The position numbers and the translations under genes are program-made. The notes below the pieces were generated by a model, which did not search any database, was not told the DNA's origin, and saw nothing but the letters and a program-made list of their open reading frames with translations. Shown piece after piece: positions 8,877-17,911 of a DNA stretch of 64,000 bases; positions within the stretch are counted from its first letter, which is position 1, and each line of letters starts with the position of its first letter. Source of the DNA: Actinomyces sp. (GTDB lineage Bacteria > Actinomycetota > Actinomycetes > Actinomycetales > Actinomycetaceae). Location: NCBI RefSeq assembly GCF_029851875.1, contig NZ_JARKVC010000018.1, positions 28,313-92,312 on the forward strand. Reading direction: 5' to 3'.

Positions 8877-10283
8877 CTACCTGCCAGTCCCGTAGCTCAT
8901 GTCCTCGAGCTCCACGCCCTTTGTCTCAGGGATGTGGCGAGCGACGAGCCAGATCAGGACGGCCGTGACCACCGCGTAGGAGAGGTAGGTGCCAGCCAGT
9001 CCGAGGTGCTGCGTCAGCACGGGGAAGAGGAGGGTGACAAGCGTCCCGCCGATCCAGTTGCCGGTCGTGGCGAGGCCGATCCCCGCGGTGCGGATCTGGT
9101 TCGGGAAGATCTCTCCGAGGAAGACCCACAGCACCACGCCCCACGTGCCGCAGAAGATGACGTACACGGCGTGCACGGCGACGAGCGCGATCGCGGCCCA
9201 GGCTCCGGTCAGGTGGAGCGTGCCCCCTGCGGTGACCTCTCCCTGCATGAAGGCGACAGCTGAGAGAACCATCGCGGTGAACATGCCCACAGCGCCCCAC
9301 AGCAGCAGCGGGCGTCGGCCGACGCGGTCGATGACGCACATGCCGACGAGGGTCATGACGATGCCGATGACCGAGGTGACCACCGGGATGAGGACGGCGG
9401 TGTCGCCCGTGAAGCCGACCGTCTCCCACAGCTCGGTCGCGTAGAGGAGGACGTTGTTGATCCCGGCCATCTGGATCAGGAACGCAAAGGCGAGAGCAAG
9501 CCAGACGACCGGGCGCAGGCCGAGCCTTGAGTCCTTGAGGTCGGACAGGGCGGGGCGGTGGTCGCTCGCCAGCGACTTCTTGATCTCCTGGACACGGCCT
9601 TGCGGGTCGGGGTCTGCGCCGGTGGCGGCAATGACGCGCGCAGCCTCTTCCTCGCGGCTGACCGAGACGAGGTAACGCGGCGACTCGGGCAGACGTAGGA
9701 CAAAGAGCCCGTAGAGCACCGCAGGGAGGATCTCGACGATGAACATCCAGCGCCAGGTCGTGAGCCCCAGCAGGCCGGTTGCGTCGGCGGAGCCGGTGAT
9801 CCTGACAAGGATGAAGTTCGAGATGAACGCGCCGAAGATGCCCACGGCGATGGCGAGCTGCTGAAGCGTTCCGAGACGTCCGCGCTTGTCCGCCGGAGCG
9901 ATCTCAGCAATGTACGCCGGGGCGATGACGGCAGCGATGCCGACGCCCAGGCCGCCGACGAGGCGCCAGGCGATGAGTGAGCACACGTCGAAGGAGAGTC
10001 CCGACATCAGTGCAGAAGCGGCAAAGAGGACTGCTGCGGTGACCATGACGCGGACGCGGCCAAAGCGGTTGGCTGCGCCGCCTGCGATGAGAGCGCCTGC
10101 TGCGGCACCGAGGCTGACGACCGAGACGACGACACCGGTCATGAGGGAGTCCAGCCCGAAACCGGTCTCGGTGCCCGAGAAGGAGCCGACTGTGCCGTTG
10201 ATGACGGCCACGTCGAAGCCGAAGAGGAACCCTCCGAGCGCCGCTGCCACAGAGACCTGAAGCAGCTTGTTGGTGGATGCCAT
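8877..10283 (-). CDS. MFS sugar porter
   Basis: A 468-residue, 12-TM major facilitator of the sugar porter family. Visible signatures are the first-TM GGFLFGFDVAVINGTVG, loop 2-3 RFGRVR, the PESPRYLV motif after TM6, loop 8-9 DRVGRRPLLL, and PETKG near the C terminus. It would import a mono- or disaccharide by proton symport. ATG 10283 is preceded by AGGAGGAGAC and overlaps the hydrolase stop codon by one base (TGATG), so the two genes form an operon and are probably translationally coupled. Regulation by the divergent GntR protein is likely. Confidence 0.9.
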   Translation of the reverse strand: MASTNKLLQVSVAAALGGFLFGFDVAVINGTVGSFSGTETGFGLDSLMTGVVVSVVSLGAAAGALIAGGAANRFGRVRVMVTAAVLFAASALMSGLSFDVCSLIAWRLVGGLGVGIAAVIAPAYIAEIAPADKRGRLGTLQQLAIAVGIFGAFISNFILVRITGSADATGLLGLTTWRWMFIVEILPAVLYGLFVLRLPESPRYLVSVSREEEAARVIAATGADPDPQGRVQEIKKSLASDHRPALSDLKDSRLGLRPVVWLALAFAFLIQMAGINNVLLYATELWETVGFTGDTAVLIPVVTSVIGIVMTLVGMCVIDRVGRRPLLLWGAVGMFTAMVLSAVAFMQGEVTAGGTLHLTGAWAAIALVAVHAVYVIFCGTWGVVLWVFLGEIFPNQIRTAGIGLATTGNWIGGTLVTLLFPVLTQHLGLAGTYLSYAVVTAVLIWLVARHIPETKGVELEDMSYGTGR

Positions 10284-11983
10284 CACCTGTCTCCTCCTAG
10301 TGAGGTCAGCGGCGTGAGGAAGGTTGTCATGAGGTCGCACAGGTTGTCCCACGTGCGAGTGCCGATGGTCGCGGGTGTGCCGTGGATGGTCCCGGGGAGC
10401 ATGTGGAGCTCGACGGGCACGCCTGCGTCGGCGAGCGCTGTCGCCCAGCTGATTCCTTCGTCTCGCAGAGGGTCGGTGGGGTTAACGACCACGAGCGTGG
10501 GCGGCATGATCTCGCGCACGAGGCTCGTCGCTGCGTACACCTCGTACGGATGGGTCTTCTCGCCGAGATAGTGAGCCCAGGCGTACCGTGCCGCCTCGGC
10601 CGTCCAGAGCGGACCGTCCTGGCACGTGGTGTACGACAGTGAGTGCATCTCTGGGTCGATGCAGGGCTCGACGGCGATCAGGGCATCAAGGCGACGGTGG
10701 GCGCCGGCGCGTGCCGTGGCCTGGACGGCTTGCTGCGCGAGGCCGGCCCCGGCCGAGTCGCCGTAGATGATGATCGGGACGTCAGGGGCCTGCTGCACCA
10801 GGTAGTCCCACGCTGCGAGACAGTCCTCCACTCCCGCGGGGAAGGGGTGCTCGGGTGCGAGGCGGTAGTCCGGGCTCACCACCAGCGCCGAGCCGACGAG
10901 CCTGCTCAGTGCGGCATTGCGCTCGTCGTCAAAGCGGGCACGGCCGGCGATGAAGCCGCCGCCGTGGATGGAGAGCACAGCGGCGCGAGCCTTCCCCTCA
11001 GGGCGATTGACACGCATCGGGACGCCGTTCCACTCAGCTGTCTCACGAATAACCCCAGGCTCGTCGGGGAAGGGGGTATCGAGCAGCCTGTCGCCGCGCT
11101 CGCGCAGCGCAGGCACGTCCCACGTGGTCTGCGGAGGTGTGGCGTCTGGGACGTGCGCGAGCTCGTCGACGATGTAGGGCTCGGGGCGCGTGAGGGGCGC
11201 GAGAGAGTCGAGGAAGGCGTCGGCGTGCTCGTAGAACGTGGAGGGCTGGTCGCGCCGTACAGAGTGTGTGGCGTCGCTGACAAGGACGCCGTGGATGTAC
11301 GGATTGTCATGGATCTGCGAGAGTCCGGCCTGTCCGATGAGGACGTCGTCGCCGTCGCCTGTGACGAGGAGGGTGGGGACGGTGAGCCTTCCCAGGAGGT
11401 CGGCTCGTGGCGTGCCGACGACGCCTGTGCGTACGAAGCCACGGTCGACCAGGACCTTGCCCTGCGCCCAGGGGCCGTACTCGGCGGCGGGCCAGCCGGG
11501 GTAGCTCTTCATCAGCTCGACGATCGCGTCACCGACGTGCGCGGTGACGAGGTCCTGCCGCTGGGCGAGCTGCTCGGCCGAGGAGGCGTACATCTCGATC
11601 TGATCATCGGTAAGGAGCGCCGGGTCGTCCAGGACGAGGGCGCGGACGAGCTCGGGGCAGCGGTTGGCGATCGTCGTCGCGATAGCGCCTCCCAGGGAGT
11701 GGCCGTAGATCACGACGGGGCTGCCTGCGTTGCGTACGGCGTGGGCGACCTCCGTGAGCGCGTAGGCGCACAGGGCCTCAAAGGGGGAGCGGAGCTCCTC
11801 GTCGCCGAATGCGGGCGAGAGCCCGTGACCGAGCAGGTCAAGGCAGATGACTTCCCAGTCGTCCTTCCAGTGGCTGGCGACATCCGACAGGGACGCCGCG
11901 CTGTCGGTCACGCCGTGCATGGCGAGGATCGTGCCGCGGGTGCGTGTGCCACTGATGGTGCGTGAGAGACGGTGCTGTGGCAT
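10283..11983 (-). CDS. Double-domain alpha/beta hydrolase (esterase fusion)
   Basis: A 566-residue protein with two hydrolase domains in tandem. Residues 1-270 are a classical alpha/beta hydrolase: AMHGVTDS oxyanion segment, GHSLGG nucleophile elbow, and GDGDDVLIG acid region. Residues about 310-566 belong to the hormone-sensitive-lipase/acetyl-esterase group: HGGGFIAG, GDSAGAGLA, and a late Asp and His (DPLRDEG, GTIHG). Both catalytic serines are intact. The start at 11983 has GGAGG six bases upstream; an in-frame TTG at 11995 lies over that site. Coupled to a sugar porter, it may remove ester groups from imported or extracellular carbohydrate derivatives; that is inference. Confidence 0.85.
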   Translation of the reverse strand: MPQHRLSRTISGTRTRGTILAMHGVTDSAASLSDVASHWKDDWEVICLDLLGHGLSPAFGDEELRSPFEALCAYALTEVAHAVRNAGSPVVIYGHSLGGAIATTIANRCPELVRALVLDDPALLTDDQIEMYASSAEQLAQRQDLVTAHVGDAIVELMKSYPGWPAAEYGPWAQGKVLVDRGFVRTGVVGTPRADLLGRLTVPTLLVTGDGDDVLIGQAGLSQIHDNPYIHGVLVSDATHSVRRDQPSTFYEHADAFLDSLAPLTRPEPYIVDELAHVPDATPPQTTWDVPALRERGDRLLDTPFPDEPGVIRETAEWNGVPMRVNRPEGKARAAVLSIHGGGFIAGRARFDDERNAALSRLVGSALVVSPDYRLAPEHPFPAGVEDCLAAWDYLVQQAPDVPIIIYGDSAGAGLAQQAVQATARAGAHRRLDALIAVEPCIDPEMHSLSYTTCQDGPLWTAEAARYAWAHYLGEKTHPYEVYAATSLVREIMPPTLVVVNPTDPLRDEGISWATALADAGVPVELHMLPGTIHGTPATIGTRTWDNLCDLMTTFLTPLTSLGGDR

Positions 11984-12021
11984 CGTTGCCTCCAAACCCG
12001 AATACCTATGGTTGATGCAGA

Positions 12022-12078
12022 TAACCCTAGAGTTATTGTGGGCTGCTTGTCAATACAAGGAATTCTCACTTAGGGTTA
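12022..12078. promoter_or_regulatory. Candidate GntR operator region
   Basis: The divergent intergenic region holds an 8-bp inverted repeat, TAACCCTA at 12022-12029 and TAGGGTTA at 12071-12078, and between its arms the palindrome CTTGTcaatACAAG at 12046-12059. The area is markedly AT-rich compared with its surroundings. Either palindrome could bind the adjacent GntR dimer and control both directions. Confidence 0.45.
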
Positions 12079-12150
12079 AAAATGAGGTCCCTTGGGCGTC
12101 GACGGCCCTAGGGGCGTCTCAGCTGCACACAGGATCTTGCGGAGCGAAGA

Positions 12151-12792
12151 GTGACGATGAAGCCAAAGTATGCTGCCGTGTACGAGGCGCTGGTTCAGCG
12201 CATCGAGACCATGAGCCCCGGCGACAGGCTCGAGAGCGAGACGCGGCTCGCCGAGGACTTCAACGTCGCACCCATGACCGTTCGTCGCGCCCTTGAGATG
12301 CTCTCCAACGAGGGGCGTACGGTAGGCCGCCGCGGCAAGGGGACCTTCGTCGCGGACCCGTCCCGTTCCTCGCGCCCCGACGTTCTTGGCGACACTGGTG
12401 CCCATCTGGTCTCCGCCACCCTCGAGCGTGCCGGGAGCGACCTGCCTGGATTTGATGTCGACAGCGATGCGTTCGTCTTCCGCATGGTGCACACGAGAAC
12501 GCGTGAGGAGTCTGTTGTGGGTGTCCAGACGACGACGGCTGTCGCCTCCGCCTTTGACGGCCTCCTTGGGCGGGATCTTTCCCGGCCTGTCGGTGAGATT
12601 CTTGACGGGTACGGCGTTCCCGCCTCTGGTGCGCAGGTCGTCGTCGCCCAGGCGGGGGAGCACGAGGCGAAGATCCTCGGCGTCGAGGAAGGGCGGGCTT
12701 GCCTGTGCGTTCAGCAGCGCTGGGGCGAGGAGAGGCTGTACGCGCTCAGCGTGACGCTTGTGCGCACTGACAGGTACGCCCTGCGCGTGTGA
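12151..12792 (+). CDS. GntR-family transcriptional regulator (HutC/UTRA type)
   Basis: A 213-residue regulator. The N-terminal winged helix-turn-helix is clear (LAEDFNVAPMTVRRALEMLS, then a GKGTFV wing). The C-terminal 140 residues fit the UTRA/chorismate-lyase-like effector domain used by HutC-type GntR proteins to sense sugars, sugar phosphates or amino-acid derivatives. It is divergent from the esterase-sugar porter operon and is its probable local repressor. GTG at 12151 has GGAG six bases upstream; ATG at 12157 is an alternative that removes two residues. A strong hairpin follows. Confidence 0.88.
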   Translation: MTMKPKYAAVYEALVQRIETMSPGDRLESETRLAEDFNVAPMTVRRALEMLSNEGRTVGRRGKGTFVADPSRSSRPDVLGDTGAHLVSATLERAGSDLPGFDVDSDAFVFRMVHTRTREESVVGVQTTTAVASAFDGLLGRDLSRPVGEILDGYGVPASGAQVVVAQAGEHEAKILGVEEGRACLCVQQRWGEERLYALSVTLVRTDRYALRV

Positions 12793-12809
12793 GCCCTCAC
12801 CTTCCTCGT

Positions 12810-12879
12810 CGCTTCAGGCCCTGAACAGTCGGTTCCTGTGCTGGGAACATGGGTGACCGACTGCTCAGGGCCTGAAGCG
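12810..12879. terminator. Bidirectional terminator between convergent genes
   Basis: The 24-nt arms 12810-12833 and 12856-12879 are complementary with a single A:C mismatch. The hairpin lies between the GntR gene and the convergent membrane-protein gene, so it can end both transcripts. Confidence 0.7.
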
Positions 12880-12896
12880 ATACAAGGAGGACCGCG

Positions 12897-13493
12897 TCAG
12901 CGTGCGGGACGGCGCCTGGGGAGGAGCGCGATGATGAGCAGCGCCGCCCCAGCCCCGGCCAGCAGGATGATCGCAGCGCTCACCGGGTCGATCCTCACCC
13001 CCAGCCCCGTGGCCGCCAGCACCACGCCGATCGTCACCAGGACGAGACCCCACACGAGGGTTCCCGGGCGCGGGCCGGAGCGGCGAGCAGGCTCCTCGGC
13101 CTCGGGTCCCCTGGCCAGCGAGGACCCGGACCACACGGCCTCGGAGTCGTGCGGGTCCGCACCGAGGCTGCGTGCCTGCTCAGCACCAGGGGCCGAGTGC
13201 GCCTCCGCCTCCTCAGCGCTGCGCGCGCCAGGCCAGGGGCGGGTGGAGCGGATCGCCTCCAGGGGGTCGGTCGGTGCCAGGTCGTCCGCTGCGGCAGGCG
13301 CGGACCAGCCGGCCTGGGGGTGCTGCTCGGTGGCAGCGGCCGTGGGCAGCGCCTCGGTCGGGGCGGGGCCTGGAAGGACCTCAGTGGCCTGAGCGCTCTT
13401 CTCAGCGGCGGCCTCGGCCTCTTCCGGGGACATGGCGGTGGTCGGCAGGTCGGCAGGTGAGGGGGCTGACAGCGGCTGGACGGGGGAGGTCAT
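12897..13493 (-). CDS. Pro/Ala-rich membrane protein with two C-terminal TM segments
   Basis: A 198-residue protein whose first 125 residues are low-complexity, acidic and rich in Ala/Pro. They are followed by two TM helices (about 134-153 and 158-180) and a short Arg-rich tail (LLPRRRPAR). No catalytic motif is visible. It lies 43 nt downstream of the PspC-domain protein gene on the same strand and is probably cotranscribed, so a role in the same envelope-stress module is likely but unproven. ATG 13493 has GGAG nine bases upstream; the upstream frame is open but has the character of non-coding DNA. Confidence 0.65.
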   Translation of the reverse strand: MTSPVQPLSAPSPADLPTTAMSPEEAEAAAEKSAQATEVLPGPAPTEALPTAAATEQHPQAGWSAPAAADDLAPTDPLEAIRSTRPWPGARSAEEAEAHSAPGAEQARSLGADPHDSEAVWSGSSLARGPEAEEPARRSGPRPGTLVWGLVLVTIGVVLAATGLGVRIDPVSAAIILLAGAGAALLIIALLPRRRPAR

Positions 13494-13536
13494 GGCTTCT
13501 ACTCCTGGTAACGGTGGCTGGACGACGGGGTGGTGC

Positions 13537-15666
13537 TCATGCGGCGGGCTGAGCAGACTCGGTGGCGGCGCTGCCGGCCTCAGCGGAAGGGCTCGGGGCG
13601 GCCGAGGGACTCGTGGCGGCGGCGCTGTCCGCCTTGGGCACGGCGCCCGTAGCAAGGACCTGGTCAAGGCAGTCGGCCATCGCTGTCTTGGCAGTCGAGC
13701 TCAGCTCGCTGAGGCTGTCCAGCCAGATCCACTCGTCCGAGTCCTCAGAGGGGGTCAGGTCCTCCTCGTCCTGGCTGCTGTGCTCCTTGGCAGAGAGGGC
13801 CTTGGCCTGCGTCAGGCACTGGTTGGCCTGCTCGGCGGAGACGACCTGGTGCGTCATGCCAGGAACCGGTAGGTCGTCTGCGGCGTGCTCCTTGCCATTG
13901 GCGTCCGTCCACGAGTCGACGATCCAGTAGTCTCCCATCTTGAAGCCAGACCAGGAGACGGAGCCTGAGCGCTGCTCACGGACCTGGACCCCGCCGAGCC
14001 CGACGGTGGCATCGACCGTGAGCGCGGGCTCGTCCTCAGCGGCCTTCTCCGAGCTCAGCGTCGCGCGGACCCCAAAGGGGTCGTCGGCGTAGATGAAGGT
14101 CCCCAGCACCTCCTTGCCCGAGAGGTCATAGGCACTTGGCCACGAGGTAGTCGTCTGGGTGGCGACCGCTCCCTGGACCGTCCAGCTCCCTGGGACCCTT
14201 CCGTAGACCTCGCCGAGGTTGGTGGCGGCGTTGACCTGGACGCTCTGGGTCTGCTTGGTCAGGACGCGCACCATGCCGGCCCCGGTCGTGACCTTGATGC
14301 GCTCGACCGGGTAGGGGCCGTCGTCAAGCTCGGTGAGGTCGACGGTCACGGCAGCGGCTCCGTAGGACCCGAGGTTCAAGACCTTGTCGCTGGACTGAGC
14401 GGCGGCCTGGAGCATGCTGTCAGTGACGGTATAGACCACGGGTCGCAGCTCGACGGTGCCCGAGACCGATCCAGGGGGAAGCGCGGTTCCGAGTGCGAGA
14501 GCAGGGACGGCGGCGAGAGCAGCCAGCCACCCGAAGCCGGTCATCCATCCGCCACGCCGACCGCGTAGCGCGCTGACGCTCACCCCCAGCCCCAGCAGTC
14601 CGACGACGGCGCCCGCTGCCACGAGCCCGGCGCCGAGCACACCCAGCGTCCCAGTGGCCACGCTCAGGATGCTGACGGCCAGGGCGAGGAGGAGCAGACC
14701 AAGGACGATGAGCGAGAGTGTGCGACCGGGCCCGGGAACTCGAGGCCTGGGCGGACGCGGCGGCTGGACCGGCTGGACCGGGCGCGCGGGGACGGCGGGC
14801 GGCATCGTCGTCGGAGCGCTGGCTCCTGCAGGTACGGGGGCGTAGGTGTACACCGGTCGCGGGCCAGCGTCAGCCTGCGTCTGAGCCGCTGACGGCGCCG
14901 GTCCGGGTCGAGGCGCGGACGACGGCGCCGCCCCAGCCTGAGGCGCGGCTGCAGGCCGTGGTGCCTGCCACGCCGTCGGACCATAGGGAGGCACCGGTCC
15001 TGCTGCCATTCCTGCGGCCTGGGCCTGACGGTGCTCGCGCCGGCGCTGGAGCGCCCGTGCCACGGCCCAGACAACCAGACACACCACGGCCACGTTGAGG
15101 CCGAGCCACGACAGGCCGACGATCAGGCGGCCGAGGCCCTCGTCGAAGAACCACCCGGGCAGTATGCCGTGGTCGCTCAGCGCGACACCGGCCACGACGG
15201 CGGTGATCGCGCCGGCCAGGCCTGCGTCGACGTCGCCCTCCAGGGCCTGCTGGACGTGGATGCGCCCGTCGCGCTCCTCAGGGACAAGCGCCCAGCCCAG
15301 CCCGTAGATGATGAGCCCGACGCCGGTGAAGACGCACAGCACCGCCCACACGCAGCGCACGAGAACGGGATCGACGTCGAGACGACGCGCCAGCCCGCCG
15401 GCCACGCCGCCGACCCACCGCTGCTCGGTGCGTACCAGGCCGGTGCGGCGCACGGAGTCGAAGAAGCGGTCTGTGGAACGTGGGCCCCCAGGGGCCTGGT
15501 ACTGGTAGCCGGCGGGGCCTGGCTGCGGGGCCTGGAAGCCGGGACCTGCCTGGTAGCCGGGACCTGCCTGGAAGCCGGCTCCGGCCTGCGTGGACGGGCC
15601 GGAGGGCTGGTCAGCGCCCTGGACGGGGTCGTGGGGGGCCTGCGAAGGCTGCTCGGGACTGCTCAT
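13537..15666 (-). CDS. PspC-domain multi-spanning membrane protein
   Basis: A 709-residue protein. The Gln/Pro/Gly-rich N terminus has short GFQAGPGYQAGPG-type repeats. A PspC domain follows (VGGVAGGLARRLDVDPVLVRCVWAVL), then two or three TMs, a Pro/Ala-rich linker, a second cluster of about four TMs, and a C-terminal extracytoplasmic region with a beta-rich domain (DUF2154/LiaF-like in character, with repeated VTVDLTEL/VKVTT-type strands). It ends in a Ser/Ala/Pro-rich tail. It is divergent from a PspC-containing histidine kinase, which fits an envelope-stress sensing unit like LiaFSR. ATG 15666 has GGGAG nine bases upstream. Confidence 0.8.
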   Translation of the reverse strand: MSSPEQPSQAPHDPVQGADQPSGPSTQAGAGFQAGPGYQAGPGFQAPQPGPAGYQYQAPGGPRSTDRFFDSVRRTGLVRTEQRWVGGVAGGLARRLDVDPVLVRCVWAVLCVFTGVGLIIYGLGWALVPEERDGRIHVQQALEGDVDAGLAGAITAVVAGVALSDHGILPGWFFDEGLGRLIVGLSWLGLNVAVVCLVVWAVARALQRRREHRQAQAAGMAAGPVPPYGPTAWQAPRPAAAPQAGAAPSSAPRPGPAPSAAQTQADAGPRPVYTYAPVPAGASAPTTMPPAVPARPVQPVQPPRPPRPRVPGPGRTLSLIVLGLLLLALAVSILSVATGTLGVLGAGLVAAGAVVGLLGLGVSVSALRGRRGGWMTGFGWLAALAAVPALALGTALPPGSVSGTVELRPVVYTVTDSMLQAAAQSSDKVLNLGSYGAAAVTVDLTELDDGPYPVERIKVTTGAGMVRVLTKQTQSVQVNAATNLGEVYGRVPGSWTVQGAVATQTTTSWPSAYDLSGKEVLGTFIYADDPFGVRATLSSEKAAEDEPALTVDATVGLGGVQVREQRSGSVSWSGFKMGDYWIVDSWTDANGKEHAADDLPVPGMTHQVVSAEQANQCLTQAKALSAKEHSSQDEEDLTPSEDSDEWIWLDSLSELSSTAKTAMADCLDQVLATGAVPKADSAAATSPSAAPSPSAEAGSAATESAQPAA

Positions 15667-15802
15667 GGCTCTATGCTCCCGGGCCTGCCCGCCCCGGCGC
15701 GATGAGGGGAGACCCTGACCCGCCCCTGATTCCTCGGCTCCAGACCCCTGGTTCCTACCACAGGGAGGTTTTTCCGTCTCACCCGCGTGCCACGATGGAG
15801 CC

Positions 15803-17155
15803 ATGACGACGACGGCCACGCCACTACGCGCCTCCACGCGCCTGCCGCTGCGCCGCCCCCTGCGTGCCTCCAGGCCCGCCGTGGTCCCCGGTGCTGAGGG
15901 GCCGGGCCTGCCCGGGCAGGCTCCCCGCCGTGTGCTCGGTGGGGTCTGCGCCGGCCTGGCCGCGCACCTGGGGCTGGCGGTGACGGGGGTACGCCTGGCC
16001 ATGGTGGCGGCCGCCTTCGTCGCAGGATCAGGCCTGCTGCTCTACCTCCTGCTGTGGGCCCTCGTCCCTGCAGGCGATCCCTGGGCCGAGGCTGCCGGCC
16101 AGCTCCCGCCCGCACGCGCCCGGCTCGCCTCGCGCTTGCAGACCCCTTCCGACGGCGTCTCACGCCTGTCCGCCAACGCCACCACGCTGCTGGGCGGGGG
16201 CGCGCTCGTGCTGGCCGCGCTGCTCATCACCGTGTGGCGCTCTGGCTATCTCCCGGCCGGACAGTGGCTGCTGCCCGCCCTCGTCGTGGCAGCAGGCGCC
16301 GCCCTGTCCTGGTCTCAGATCGACGCCGTGACCGGGCCTGAGCGTGACCGTGGTGCCGTCCTGCGTCTGGCGGGCGGGGTGGTCCTGGCCGCCGTGGGCA
16401 TCCTCCTGGCCATCGGAGCGGACACCCCACCACGCGTCCTGCTGACCGGGGCGCTGACGGGCGGTGCGCTGGTCATCTGCATCGCGCTCGTGCTCGCGCC
16501 CGTGTGGCTGCAGACCAACCGGGCCATGAGCCAGGCCCGCGCCGCCGAGGTGCGCGAGGCCGAGCGCGCGGACATCGCCGCCCACCTTCACGACTCTGTC
16601 CTTCAGACCCTCACCCTCATCCGCAAACGGGCTGACGAGCCTGAGACCGTGGCCCGTCTGGCCCGTTCCCAGGAGAGGGAGCTGCGTGCCTGGCTCTACA
16701 CCGACCGCCCGGAGGCTGGCACCTCGGTGGCCGACGCCGTGCGAGACCTGGTGGGGGAGACTGAGGACCGCTACGGCGTGGGGATCGACCTCGTCGTCGT
16801 CGGGGAGCGTGCCCCGGACCGTGAGACCGAGATCGTCGTGGCCGCGGCCCGTGAGGCCCTGTCCAACGCCGTGCGCCACGGTGCCCCGCCAGTGAGCGTC
16901 TACGCCGAGATCACGGCGGAGAGGCTGGAGGTGTTCGTGCGTGACCGTGGGCCCGGCTTTGACCTTGACGAGATCGCCTCAGACCGCCACGGCGTGCGCG
17001 AGTCGATCATCGCCCGCATGTCTCGCCACGGCGGCCAGGCCAGGATCCGCCGTCTGGAGCAGGGGACCGAGGTCCACCTGACGCTGGCCTCGCCGCTCCC
17101 CTCCTCCTCCGCCTCCTCCTCAACCCGTCCTACCTCCGTATCCTCAGGATCATGA
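15803..17155 (+). CDS. Sensor histidine kinase with N-terminal PspC domain
   Basis: A 450-residue NarL/LiaS-type kinase. A PspC domain (VLGGVCAGLAAHLGL) with its TM helices is followed by further TM segments to about residue 240. A HisKA_3 dimerisation helix carries the phospho-acceptor His in AHLHDSVLQTLTLI near residue 262, and the HATPase has AAREALSNAVRHGAPP and DRGPGFD. The C-terminal tail is Ser-rich. It overlaps the response regulator by four bases (ATGA). It probably senses membrane or cell-wall stress together with the divergent PspC protein. ATG 15803 follows TGGAG. Confidence 0.9.
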   Translation: MTTTATPLRASTRLPLRRPLRASRPAVVPGAEGPGLPGQAPRRVLGGVCAGLAAHLGLAVTGVRLAMVAAAFVAGSGLLLYLLLWALVPAGDPWAEAAGQLPPARARLASRLQTPSDGVSRLSANATTLLGGGALVLAALLITVWRSGYLPAGQWLLPALVVAAGAALSWSQIDAVTGPERDRGAVLRLAGGVVLAAVGILLAIGADTPPRVLLTGALTGGALVICIALVLAPVWLQTNRAMSQARAAEVREAERADIAAHLHDSVLQTLTLIRKRADEPETVARLARSQERELRAWLYTDRPEAGTSVADAVRDLVGETEDRYGVGIDLVVVGERAPDRETEIVVAAAREALSNAVRHGAPPVSVYAEITAERLEVFVRDRGPGFDLDEIASDRHGVRESIIARMSRHGGQARIRRLEQGTEVHLTLASPLPSSSASSSTRPTSVSSGS

Positions 17156-17877
17156 TGGCCTCGACCTCCTCCGCCCCCGCCGGCCCCGCCTCACAGGAGG
17201 GTTCCAGCAGCCAGGCCCGTGCCCGCCTGCGCCTCCTCGTCGTCGACGACCACGCCCTGGTGCGTGCCGGAGTACGTAGCGAGTTGACCTCCCACGCCGC
17301 TGACCTCGAGGTGGTGGCCGAGGCCGACGACGTCGAGGGCGCGATCGCCGCGGTCCACACCCTCGTGCCCGACGTCGTCCTCCTCGACGTCCACCTGCCC
17401 GGTGGCAACGGCGGGGGAGGGGCGGAGGTTGTGGCCTCCTGCCACGACGTACCCGCCACCCGCTTCCTGGCGCTGAGCGTCTCCGACGCCTCCGAGGACG
17501 TCGTCGGCGTCATCCGCGCCGGAGCCCGCGGCTACGTCACCAAGGCCATCTCCACCGCGGACCTGGCCCAGGCCGTGAGACGCGTGGCCGCCGGTGACGC
17601 CGCCTTCTCCCCGCGGCTGGCCGGCTTCGTCCTGGACGCCTTCGGGGCCGGGGCGGGAGAGGTGGCCGTGGCCGACTCCGAGCTGGACCGTCTGTCCGCG
17701 CGCGAGCGTGAGGTCATGCGGCTCATCGCCCGGGGCTACACCTACAAGGAGTGCGCCTCCGAGCTGTTCATCTCGGTCAAGACTGTTGAGACCCACGTGT
17801 CTGCCGTGCTGCGCAAGCTCCAGCTGTCCAACCGCAACGAGCTCACCCGCTGGGCCGCAGCGCGGCGCATCGTGTGA
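17152..17877 (+). CDS. LuxR/NarL-family response regulator
   Basis: A 241-residue regulator partnered with the preceding kinase. The receiver begins LLVVDDHALVRAGV, with the phospho-acceptor Asp in DVVLLDVHLPGG near residue 82. The C-terminal LuxR helix-turn-helix reads LSAREREVMRLIARGYTYKE and continues through SVKTVETHVSAVLRKL. A Ser/Gln-rich N-terminal extension of about 25 residues is present. Likely targets include the divergent PspC operon, by analogy with LiaR-type autoregulation; no operator was identified. Confidence 0.92.
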   Translation: MMASTSSAPAGPASQEGSSSQARARLRLLVVDDHALVRAGVRSELTSHAADLEVVAEADDVEGAIAAVHTLVPDVVLLDVHLPGGNGGGGAEVVASCHDVPATRFLALSVSDASEDVVGVIRAGARGYVTKAISTADLAQAVRRVAAGDAAFSPRLAGFVLDAFGAGAGEVAVADSELDRLSAREREVMRLIARGYTYKECASELFISVKTVETHVSAVLRKLQLSNRNELTRWAAARRIV

Positions 17878-17911
17878 GGCGGTCGCCAGGGGCGGGCAGG
17901 ATCGTGGGAGG

